Shown here: positions 8,294 through 16,700 of the stretch, in pieces
Position numbering within the stretch: position 1 is the first letter of the stretch
How the letters are laid out: each line of letters opens with the position of its first letter
Source: Paenibacillus aceris
GTDB taxonomy: Bacteria > Bacillota > Bacilli > Paenibacillales > NBRC-103111
NCBI RefSeq assembly: GCF_017874035.1
Contig: NZ_JAGGKV010000031.1
Location: forward strand, 1 to 64,000
Direction: 5' to 3'
Length of the DNA stretch: 64,000 nucleotides
Notes under the pieces: model-generated
Told to the model about the DNA's origin: nothing
Databases searched by the model: none
Seen by the model: the letters and a program-made list of their open reading frames with translations, nothing else
Made by a program: the position numbers and the translations under genes

Positions 8294-9610
8294 TTAGTTT
8301 TTAAAGTTTCGTTTATATTCCTCATCGTAAGAATCAGCCACATTATCCAAAGATTTCTTCACATCAGCGCCCATCATAATGTCCGTTAATGCTTCAGCGA
8401 ACTTTTGCGTCAGCACCGGATAGGCCGGTGTGACCGGTCTTGCATGGGATACCGTCGTCACCTGCTCCTTAATGATTCGCAAAGGAAGATCGTTATATTC
8501 CGGCAGACTGTCATAGGCCGATTTCCTGCTGGCCGGCATGCTGATTGCTTTGGCAAGCTGAGCGGAGCTGTCTTTGTTCGTCATCCACTTCATCACTTCC
8601 GCCGCTTCCTTCGGATGCTTACTGTCTGTGGATACGCCGATAGCCCAACTGCCCGATGGAGAGGTCACACTGCCGTCGGCTTTTTTAGGGAAATAGGTAA
8701 TTCCCCATTCCAAATCCGGATAATTCTTAAAGCCCGGAATGTTCCACGGTCCGCCCAGCTTTGTCGCAGCTTTGCCCTCTTCGAACTCGGTCGGCTTCGG
8801 ATCAATGTTAAACAGTTTCTCTTTCGCCAGCTTTTGCAAGAAATTTGCAGCCGCAAGTCCCTTGTCGCTGTTAACCCACCCCTTCGCTGACGTACCTTCT
8901 TTATTGACAATGTCCGTTCCCGCTGAAATCCACATTTGCTCGAAAGCGTACGTCATCCACTCGCCTTTGTCATTGATCATGTTCGTGCCGAACACATCGT
9001 TCTGTGCTGTCTTCTTCATCACGTCATACCACTGATCCCAAGTCCAAGCATCCTTAATATTCGTTGGAGGTTCAATGCCGTACTGTTTCATAATTTTTTT
9101 GTTGTAGAACAAGACGACAGAAGACTCGGCTAGCCCGGCGGCATAAAATTTATCTTTGTAGGTCCCTTGCTGAATAATGGAAGGAACGAAGTCGTTCAGA
9201 TCGTCTTTGGTATAATATTCATCCAATGGAATGACGATTTGGGACGCTGCGTAATTCGCAACATTCGGACCATCCATGGAAAGCACGTCCGGAAGTGTAT
9301 GTGAGGCTACGGCCGCATTAATTTTATCTTCATAGGCAAATGAGTTTCCTCTTGTAATCGGCTCCATTTTCAACTTGATTTTCCCTTGGTAAGCCTTATT
9401 GAACTCATCAACTCTTCGTACGTAGAAATCGTCTTCCGGTCCGCTCGCTTGCGGTCTCCAATAGGAAATTTCCACTTCCTTCTGGGCAGCTTGACCACTG
9501 TTTCCGGCAGCGTCACCTGAGTTCGTTTGACCACTTGATGAACAACCGGCAAGCAGGGAGACAGTGAGTAAACCAGTGACCGTCAGCAGTCCTTTTTTTC
9601 CTTCTTTCAT
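8294..9610 (-). CDS. Sugar ABC transporter solute-binding lipoprotein
   Basis: A 438-residue extracellular binding protein of family 1. The signal peptide ends in the lipobox LLAGC with lipid-bearing Cys23, followed by a Ser/Gly/Asn-rich tether. The body has the usual sugar-binding features, e.g. VLSMDGPNVANYA, an N-terminal EISYWRP strand and the GGPWNIPGF hinge-like segment. It feeds the two permeases downstream. GGAGGGG precedes the ATG by a few bases, and a cre-like site lies 25 bp upstream of the start codon, implying repression by preferred sugars. Confidence 0.95.
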   Translation of the reverse strand: MKEGKKGLLTVTGLLTVSLLAGCSSSGQTNSGDAAGNSGQAAQKEVEISYWRPQASGPEDDFYVRRVDEFNKAYQGKIKLKMEPITRGNSFAYEDKINAAVASHTLPDVLSMDGPNVANYAASQIVIPLDEYYTKDDLNDFVPSIIQQGTYKDKFYAAGLAESSVVLFYNKKIMKQYGIEPPTNIKDAWTWDQWYDVMKKTAQNDVFGTNMINDKGEWMTYAFEQMWISAGTDIVNKEGTSAKGWVNSDKGLAAANFLQKLAKEKLFNIDPKPTEFEEGKAATKLGGPWNIPGFKNYPDLEWGITYFPKKADGSVTSPSGSWAIGVSTDSKHPKEAAEVMKWMTNKDSSAQLAKAISMPASRKSAYDSLPEYNDLPLRIIKEQVTTVSHARPVTPAYPVLTQKFAEALTDIMMGADVKKSLDNVADSYDEEYKRNFKN

Positions 9611-9634
9611 TCAAACCCCTCCATAACGTTATCT

Positions 9635-9648
9635 TGTTTACGCTTTCA
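9635..9648. promoter_or_regulatory. cre-like CcpA site at the fructan importer
   Basis: TGTTTACGCTTTCA matches the catabolite-responsive consensus TGWNANCGNTNWCA at all defined positions except one. It lies 25-38 bases upstream of the binding-protein start codon, a place where CcpA binding would block transcription of the importer and GH32 genes. The rest of 9611-9881 is AT-rich and should hold the promoter, but I cannot fix a -35/-10 pair. Confidence 0.6.
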
Positions 9649-9812
9649 TCATATCGTGATATGTGCAGCCGATCCTACTCTAAAAAACGTGAAAAGGTGG
9701 ACTTTTGTACCGAAAACCCTTACATTTTTGATTTTCATAGGGAAAAGCAGCAATTTCACATCGCCTCGACACGTGAGAAAGCTTTTTTCGACGTCTCAAG
9801 TATCTCCACCAA

Positions 9813-9863
9813 ATAAAAAAGGACTGCCCTCGATGGTCAGGATAGACCCTCTGAGACAATCCC
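9813..9863 (-). terminator. Probable terminator after the YesM-type kinase gene
   Basis: On the minus strand, about 20 bases after the kinase stop, GGATTGTCTC can pair with GAGGGCAGTCC (one bulged G) around a loop, followed by a T-rich tail TTTTTTATTT. This would separate kinase transcription from the importer operon, which has its own upstream region. The long loop and bulge make it moderately certain only. Confidence 0.5.
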
Positions 9864-9881
9864 ACGTCCATTCTTTACCCA

Positions 9882-11705
9882 TCACGAGGTAGTTGGCAGT
9901 GGTAAAGTAATGGTTATAATAGTACCTTTATTTCCTTGAGATTGGATTTTCACACCGTACTGAGCACCATAAATGAGCTTAACTCGCTTGTTCACATTGG
10001 CAATACCGATCGATTTACTCATGCTGACGGGATCATCTATGGTCGCTAGCACGCGCATAAGCGTATCCGGCTCCATGCCTTTTCCGTTATCTTCAATAGT
10101 AAACACCCTGGTAGTATCTTCAATCCGCCCGCATATCCGGATCCACCCGCCTGTTTCCCTGTCTTCCAAAGCATGAATCAGCGCATTCTCCATGAACGGT
10201 TGTAAGAAAAACTTGGGCACCGTGTAACGATATAGGGCCGGATCGATCTGATATTCGATATGAAATTTATCTTCAAACCGCTGTCTCATAATATAATCGT
10301 AATTTTGTAAATATTTCACATCTTCGCTGAAAGCCACCTCGCCTGACTTTTTAGCTGTGTATTCCAGCATCTCCGAAAGCTCCACGAGCATATTGCTGAT
10401 CACCGTCTGCTTATTTTCGATGGCTAAATAATTAATGATATTAAGTGTATTATAGAGAAAGTGCGGGTTGAATTGAAAATTCAGAGCCTTTAACTCAGCC
10501 TCCATCTCTTTCAAATGCGTTTCATAATTTTCCTCAATCAAAACTTGGATCTTATCGTTCATCTGATTAAATTTATGGATGATTAAATTAACTTCGCTAG
10601 CCCCGTAAGTTTCAATCCTCGTATTGAAATTCCCTTCCCCACTCTGTTTAATCCCCCACATCAGCTTCTTAAGCGGCATGGTAATTCGGCTTGAAAAGAA
10701 AGAGGCAAGAAAAATGGATAAGCCAATGACCAATAGAGTGGAATAGAGCGTATAGCTGAACATATTTGGCATCGTTTTCAACAGATTGTCATACGGGATA
10801 AAAACCGCAGACAACCAGCCTGTCGTATCAATCACGTCAAAGCAAACGACCATCTTTTTCCCGTCCACTTGTACAAATTCGGTTCCGTTCTTCCTCGCTA
10901 TGGCACTGTTGATCCATTCCTGGCTTACAGGCCCAGAAGCGATTCGATTGGAAGTTGAAACGACCTTGTTGTCTTTGGTCAAAACATAGTAGTAAGAGTC
11001 CTTAACAACAAGACTCTCTTTAAACGCCCTACTAATCATGGATTCCTGGAAATTAACGAGAAGAATCGGCCTTTCTGCCTCTTTATCCATAGATCTCAAC
11101 AAGTTATTGGAGACAATCGATAAATTAATCAGCCTAGTGGCTGTAAATACATACTGGTCTTTCGTGCTGGATACTGCAGAGGAGGCGTAAAATTTCTCAA
11201 GTAAATTATAGGTTGGAACCCATAACGTATGATCTTTGGAACTCATCCCAATCTGGTAAATATCAGAAGCGGAGAAATCCTTTTTCGGAATCCAGAAATT
11301 AGGATTTCCCCCAAAGGTGTAATCTTTCGTGGCCAAATTTACCGAGTACACATCTTCCGAAGTAGGAAAATATTTCTGTAGAACCCGGGTTACTTTTCTA
11401 TCGTTTTCATAATCAAAATATTTCTTTTGCAAATCGGCTGTGTTAAACAATTCGAATAAATCTTCATCCAGATGCATATTGATCGCGCTCTGCTCTACAC
11501 TCGCAAACTTCGCATCCAAGGACTGATTGCTGCTTTTCACTAACCCCAAATACGTTCCGCTTGCGTTCTCCAAGATAACTTCCGAACTCTTCGCATAATA
11601 ACCTACGCCGAGTACAGTCATCGAGACGACGATCAGCGCAATGTACGAAGAAGTTAGTCGCACTCTCAAGCTTAGATTTGCATACATCATTCTAGCTGAT
11701 TTCAT
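9882..11705 (-). CDS. YesM-type sensor histidine kinase of the fructan locus
   Basis: A 607-residue membrane sensor kinase. One membrane segment (about 18-38) is followed by a large extracellular sensor region (about 40-305), a second membrane segment (about 308-330) and a HAMP linker. The His_kinase domain carries phospho-acceptor His415 in FNPHFLYNTLN, and the C-terminal ATPase domain has the N-box ENALIHALE and the D-N-G-K-G-M box. This is the LytS/YesM architecture, and the partner is the YesN-type regulator at 3118-4740. An AAGGAG site lies eight bases before the ATG. The LacI-type regulator is just upstream with a gap of about 48 bp. Confidence 0.93.
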   Translation of the reverse strand: MKSARMMYANLSLRVRLTSSYIALIVVSMTVLGVGYYAKSSEVILENASGTYLGLVKSSNQSLDAKFASVEQSAINMHLDEDLFELFNTADLQKKYFDYENDRKVTRVLQKYFPTSEDVYSVNLATKDYTFGGNPNFWIPKKDFSASDIYQIGMSSKDHTLWVPTYNLLEKFYASSAVSSTKDQYVFTATRLINLSIVSNNLLRSMDKEAERPILLVNFQESMISRAFKESLVVKDSYYYVLTKDNKVVSTSNRIASGPVSQEWINSAIARKNGTEFVQVDGKKMVVCFDVIDTTGWLSAVFIPYDNLLKTMPNMFSYTLYSTLLVIGLSIFLASFFSSRITMPLKKLMWGIKQSGEGNFNTRIETYGASEVNLIIHKFNQMNDKIQVLIEENYETHLKEMEAELKALNFQFNPHFLYNTLNIINYLAIENKQTVISNMLVELSEMLEYTAKKSGEVAFSEDVKYLQNYDYIMRQRFEDKFHIEYQIDPALYRYTVPKFFLQPFMENALIHALEDRETGGWIRICGRIEDTTRVFTIEDNGKGMEPDTLMRVLATIDDPVSMSKSIGIANVNKRVKLIYGAQYGVKIQSQGNKGTIITITLPLPTTS

Positions 11706-11753
11706 TCAACGCACTCCTTGCTTCGTTAGCCTTCTTCCTATAAAATCTGGAAC

Positions 11754-12746
11754 TTACGAGTGCTTTGCCGCACCAGCCAGACTTGGGCGTTCTACGAAGT
11801 CCGCAGTCAGCACCTTGCTGTTCACACTATGCCCTGCGATGAGCTGCATCAAAATATCGATAGCCGCATAGGCTGCTTCCGACCTCGGATATACCAGTGC
11901 AGCGATGGGAGGATGGGTCTCAGACACCATCAGAATGTTCTCTGAGCCGATGATCGACAATCGATCCGGAACGTTCCAGCCTCTGGACCTGCAGGCGGCA
12001 TTCACCCCGATGGCCATCAAATCGTTAGCGCACAAGACAGCAGTGAACTCCGGCGCTTCAGCAAGCTCCATGACCATCTGATAAGCCGTCTCATACCGGC
12101 CTCCCCCGGTAAGGAAGGTGCAGTCCATAGACCGAAAAGTTTCGTCCGACTGCATAGCCCGCATGAAACCTTCCAATCTGCAGCAGAGCGGGTCAAGCAG
12201 ATTGCTATGAGACATGAATGCGATATGCCGGTGTCCCAAGCGAACCAATTCCCGGATGATCTGCAAGTAGGCTGCCTCCCAGTCCATATCCACACTGACG
12301 ACATCCCCCTGCACCTGCTTCATAACCGATACCATCGGTACATTTCGTTTCAAGAAAAACTCCCGTGTCCCCGCATCCAAACTCTGCCCCAAAAGCACGA
12401 TACCGTCCACTCGTCCGGCCAACAGGATTTTCAACTCGTCCTCCCGACCGTCACAATAACTCTGATAAGTGATCATATAGCCATGATTCCGTGCCGCTGC
12501 CTCCAGGTGTAGAAGGAGACCGGCCTCAAACGGATTGCCGATGTAATTCGTCAGAACTGCCAGTTGAAAGCTTTTCTTCGTCTTCAGGCTCCGGGCCGTG
12601 TGGTTCGGTTGGTAGCCCAGCTCTTCTATGGCCTGCAGCACTTTCATCCGTGTTTCTTCCTTAACGAAGCTTTTATTGTTAAGCACATAAGATACCACAG
12701 CATCTGAAACTCCAACATGCCGGGCGACATCACTGCGAGTCACCAT
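11754..12746 (-). CDS. LacI-family transcriptional regulator
   Basis: A DNA-binding regulator of about 330 residues. The N-terminal helix-turn-helix VTRSDVARHVGVSDAVVSYV is followed by the LacI hinge (Y-x-P-N-x-T-A-R-S-L) and a periplasmic-binding-like sugar domain. The start is placed at the ATG at 12746, because AAGGAG lies seven bases before it; a longer frame begins at 12770 without a better ribosome site. It heads the fructan locus, so it probably represses the locus and responds to a sugar or sugar phosphate. The locus would then have both a LacI repressor and a two-component activator. Confidence 0.92.
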   Translation of the reverse strand: MVTRSDVARHVGVSDAVVSYVLNNKSFVKEETRMKVLQAIEELGYQPNHTARSLKTKKSFQLAVLTNYIGNPFEAGLLLHLEAAARNHGYMITYQSYCDGREDELKILLAGRVDGIVLLGQSLDAGTREFFLKRNVPMVSVMKQVQGDVVSVDMDWEAAYLQIIRELVRLGHRHIAFMSHSNLLDPLCCRLEGFMRAMQSDETFRSMDCTFLTGGGRYETAYQMVMELAEAPEFTAVLCANDLMAIGVNAACRSRGWNVPDRLSIIGSENILMVSETHPPIAALVYPRSEAAYAAIDILMQLIAGHSVNSKVLTADFVERPSLAGAAKHS

Positions 12747-12967
12747 ATCTGATCTCCTTGTCCATTGCATTTGACTTTAACCCAAGTCTAACAAGTATCT
12801 GCAAAAATGCAATGAGTGGATTGATAACTCAGACTTCCACTTTATAGAAAATTAATCCTAACTGGAGTTGCCTGATCATGCGTATTCCTTATTGATCGAA
12901 AGGTATTCCCCTTTCCGAAAGTAACAAATTTATTTACTTCTCACCTAATTAGGAGGTTGATGGAAAA

Positions 12968-13033
12968 TTGGAATTGACAGCGATTTCTTTCGATGGTATG
13001 GTCAAAGGAATATGCAAGACATTCCGCATCTAG
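12968..13033 (+). CDS. Possible 21-residue leader peptide overlapping a terminator
   Basis: A strong AGGAGG (12951-12956) is followed eleven bases later by a TTG that opens a 21-codon frame ending at 13033 (peptide begins (M)ELTAISFDGMVKG). The last codons and the stop lie inside the stem-loop at 13015-13047. An in-frame alternative from the same ribosome site is a five-codon ATG frame at 12960-12977. This layout resembles an attenuator leader ahead of the Cse60-like gene. I do not recognise the peptide, and it could be chance. Confidence 0.35.
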   Translation: MELTAISFDGMVKGICKTFRI

Positions 13034-13047
13034 ATCGGGATGTCTTG
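13015..13047 (+). terminator. Stem-loop terminator or attenuator before the Cse60-like gene
   Basis: CAAGACAT and ATGTCTTG form eight-bp arms, extended by CCG/CGG around the loop, followed by a T-rich tail (TTGTATTTCTGTTCTTTTTTT is split over 13045-13068). It sits 53 bases before the GTG of the Cse60-like gene on the same strand, so it may act as an attenuator. The 12771-12950 stretch holds no other feature I can name. Confidence 0.65.
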
Positions 13048-13099
13048 TTGTATTTCTGTTCTTTTTTTACATTTAATGTATATGAAAGGGGGTTAAAAG

Positions 13100-13288
13100 G
13101 TGATTCAAGTAAAAGAATTTCTGGACACGGATTCATCCTACGCAGAGTCGAGAGCTAATCAATTTTTGGCTGAGTTGACGGATGATCAGGTTATTAACGT
13201 ATGCTACGGCTCTATCCTGAAGACAGGAAAGCATGATGCAGGACTCCAACGTAGTTCCATCCTTATTGTTTATAAAACAAAAGAATAA
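13100..13288 (+). CDS. cse60: Cse60-like sporulation protein
   Basis: A 62-residue soluble small protein starting at a GTG with a strong GAAAGGGGG ribosome site. It begins I-Q-V-K-E-F, has an acidic central helix and ends in a strand S-S-I-L-I-V-Y. From memory, this size, start and ending match the Spore_Cse60 family, whose B. subtilis member is made in the mother cell under sigma-E; its molecular role is unknown. No sigma-E promoter could be assigned with confidence. A 32-residue membrane peptide follows 45 bp later. Confidence 0.7.
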   Translation: MIQVKEFLDTDSSYAESRANQFLAELTDDQVINVCYGSILKTGKHDAGLQRSSILIVYKTKE

Positions 13289-13333
13289 ATGCCGATTTTC
13301 CTGCGTCTTATCAACTATTAAAGAGGTACTGAT

Positions 13334-13432
13334 ATGAAATCAAGAGTTGAAACTTTCTTTAAGCTAATCTCATTGATCTCAACACTTTTTCTCGCAGGAA
13401 TATTGGTATATGTCATCTTACGCAATACCTGA
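13334..13432 (+). CDS. Small single-span membrane peptide (32 residues)
   Basis: An ATG frame of 32 codons with AGAGGT nine bases upstream. It encodes a basic/charged N-terminus (MKSRVETFFK) followed by one membrane span (about residues 11-29) and a short R-N-T tail. It is co-directional with the Cse60-like gene and 45 bp behind it, so it may belong to the same transcript. Such tiny membrane proteins are usually missed by gene callers. I do not recognise a family. A further 19-codon frame with GGGAGG upstream (13513-13572) may be a gene remnant. Confidence 0.45.
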   Translation: MKSRVETFFKLISLISTLFLAGILVYVILRNT

Positions 13433-13645
13433 TTTTCCGTTTAAAGGATGTCACGAAGAGGTTTTAACGAGCATAAGCTTCACTTTTTTTAAAAGCAGGG
13501 AGGTTCGTCAAAATGAACATGCATTGGCATTGTCGTCTAATCATTTCCGGTGGAATTTACGATGAACCGTAGTTTGATGTGATGGAGTGAGGCCGCCCTA
13601 TAACTAGTTAATATCAGGTCTGGTACGACAAAATCGCAAATAAAA

Positions 13646-13689
13646 GGGGCAATCCGTTTAGCAAATTACTTTGCTAAATGAATTGCCCC
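13646..13689. terminator. Strong bidirectional terminator
   Basis: Two stacked helices: outer GGGGCAAT/ATTGCCCC and inner TTTAGCAAA/TTTGCTAAA with a TTAC loop. On the minus strand it is followed by TTTTATTT, 12 bases beyond the stop of the giant SLH gene, and on the plus strand by TTATTTTAT. It closes the convergent space between the small sporulation-type genes and the SLH gene. Confidence 0.85.
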
Positions 13690-13700
13690 TTATTTTATGG

Positions 13701-16700
13701 TTATAGCGCCTTGGTAGCTACTAATAGATTAAATAGGATCTGAGCGGCCTCTGCACGAGTAGAAATGCCTTTCGGATCGAATTTGTCTGCTCCACGCCCT
13801 TGGATCAGGTCGAGAGTCGCCGCCGTTTGCACAAATTCAGTTGCCCACGATGATATTTGATCTTCATCTGCGAATGAATGTGTTGCTTTGTTGGAGACTT
13901 TACCATACTTGTACTCGTAAGCTCTGAGCAGCATCGTGACCATTTCCTCGCGGGTAATGGGTGCGTTCGGATCGAACAACGCCGCCAGCTTGCCTTGTAC
14001 AATTCCTGCCTTCACTGCGACAGAGACTGCATCCGCGTACCAATCACCGGACTGCACGTCGCTAAATACCGTTGCGCCTTTTTCCGTGAGATTTAACGCT
14101 CTCACGAGAAGCGCTGTAAACTCGGCACGCGTTACGCTGCGCTCCGGTTCGAAGGTAGTGGCGCTCGTACCATTAACGAATTGTTTCGCTGCAAGCTCTT
14201 TGATCACGTTGGAAGCCCAATGGCCGGAGGGCACATCAGCAAAGGTCTTCGTAACTTCAATTACAGCATATTTACTAAAATGGCTGATCTCGGCCGCGAG
14301 GAAATCATTGTGCAATTTGCCGCCGACATACGTCAGTGTTCCGTCATCAGCAATATAATAGATGCCTACCAATTTAGGATTCATTGATACAGGATTCTTT
14401 AGCTCAATTGTAATCGGCTTATTAAATTTCGAAAGTTCAACGATCTTCCCATTAGATGTCTGAATGAATAAATGGAATTCATACACATCGCCGGCTAGTT
14501 TATTTTCCGAGTTCGCTGACAGATTGATTGTGTGGATAAGATCTTTCGCATCAGCCTTTGCGATTACGTCCAGCTTCAGTGATATCATACCGCCCTTTAA
14601 TTCATCAACCGTGAGCTTATCTGTTAATTGCTTAAACACCTCAGAGGGAATAGAAAGAGATAATGCATCTGACTTGATCTCCAAATGGTTGGAGTTGATC
14701 AGATCGGCTGTATTTGCAGGAAGTCTAATCTCCGAAATGCTCGTCGGAACCTCGATAATCGTTGTGCCATTTTGATTGTTCGATAGTTGAGTAGTTGTAA
14801 CAGTTAGAACAGTGTCCGTTGCTGGTTGGTATGGTGAACCACCAACACCTCCACCTCCGCCAGTTTGCTGTGCATATACAGTAACGGAACAAGTTGCCGT
14901 GAACCCGCCATCGGCAGTCGTTGCAGTAATGATCGCGGAGCCGGATGAGATAGCCGTAATGTTCCCATTGGCATCTACCTTGGCAACATTAATATTGCTT
15001 GAACTCCAAGTAACAGCCTGATTCGCTGCATTTGTCGGGAGCACAGTTGCCGTTAACACACTAGAATCGCCTTTAGTCAAACTGAAGCTAGATTGGTTTA
15101 GTGTGATGCCGGTTACGGCAATGTTCGGAACAGGCGCTTGCGGAGTCGCGCTTACTTCATTGGACGCCTCGCTTACTTTTCCTGGATACACCGCTTTAAC
15201 AACAAAATAATAGGTCGTACCGTTTTCCAAACCTGTCGCGTTATAGCTGTATACATTCCCGCTCACCGTTGACGCAGCAGTTCCATAAAAACCGTCTGCC
15301 GTTCTCTGATAAACCGAATAGGTAACCGCCCCGCTCATGGGACTCCAACCAATTGTGACTTGCCCGTCTCCTGCTGATACGGCTTCAATAGTCGGCGGAG
15401 TATTCACTTGCCCGGAAATATCGATTATCGCGCTTCCGATTACGCCGGAACCATCATAAGCCTTGGCTACTACTTTCACTTGTCCGTTCTTAACGGCGGT
15501 TAACAATCCGCTTGTACTGATCGTTGCCTTATCGGTCGCGCTACTGTCTACGTTATAGACCGACCAAGTGACCGAATTGGAGCTTGCATTCAAAGGCAGT
15601 ACTTGTGCTGACATTTGCAGTGCGCCATTATCGGAAGTAATTACCCCTGCTCCGCCTTCTCCTGTAACACTGACAGATTGAACTGGACTCCAATAGGGTA
15701 CAACTGTACCGCTCAAATTAAACTCCGAAAATTCTGCTGTTTTAGCCGCATTTCCACCTAATTTTCTATCAAAAATCCCTACTTTAGGATTCGTCAATGC
15801 AAGCGTAAAGGTGTCTGCAACTTGAGTCCAATTGACCCCATCCGCACTGTAAAAACCTTTATAGGTCGTTCCGACTTTATCAATTCTCAAATAAACATCA
15901 CCAGGAGCCACAGGATCTGTGTAACTTTTGTCTGTTTGCGTACCTGTCTTTACTTGAGAAAACCTGATTTGTTTGGAGGCAGGATTCCCATTGGCTTGTC
16001 GTCCCAATGAAATCAAGGTGTTTAGCTTACCGTCATCCTGATAAATGATTAATCCTGCCCACTCATAATTGTTTGTGGCAGCAAAGCTCAGTTTTGTGGA
16101 AATGGTAAAATCTCCTGTAGTCCCAGGGTCCCTCAGAAGAATATTAGACGGCTTCGTCCCGCCCCAGCTTCCTTCAATCGTCGTTAATTTCATGGCATTG
16201 GGATTCATTGGCGTGATTGCCCAATTATCTCGATTTTCGTTGATCCACGTCCATCCATTCCCCAAAACCAACGATTGACCACTAATGGTGATCGTTTGTT
16301 GTCCCGTTGTACCAGAACCATCCTTGGCAGTCGCGATAACGCTCACCGTACCGTCGCTCAGCGCTTTTAACACACCTGTTGCCGTGTCAATTGTCGCGGT
16401 ACCGGTTCCGTTGATAACCGACCACGTAAATGTTCGATCCGTGGCATTCAGAGGCTGCACATCAGCAAGCATTTGCAATGTAGCACCTTTATAGGTTGCT
16501 TCGGTTACACTGTTTTGTCCGCTCACAGTAATATTCGAGACTTTTACAGTTTGCCCGCTGATCGTGATGACCTGGCTTGCTGTGACGCCTGAACCATCAT
16601 TCGCAGTCGCAATGACTTTTACCGTTCCATCCTTCATAGCCGTCAACAGTCCTCCGCTGCTAATCGACGCGAGATTTGTTGCGGTTCCGTTAGAACTTAC

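Noticed and set aside
8107..8343. 78-codon ORF between the binding-protein and permease genes
   Set aside because: It overlaps both real genes, and its content shows no family or proper ribosome site.
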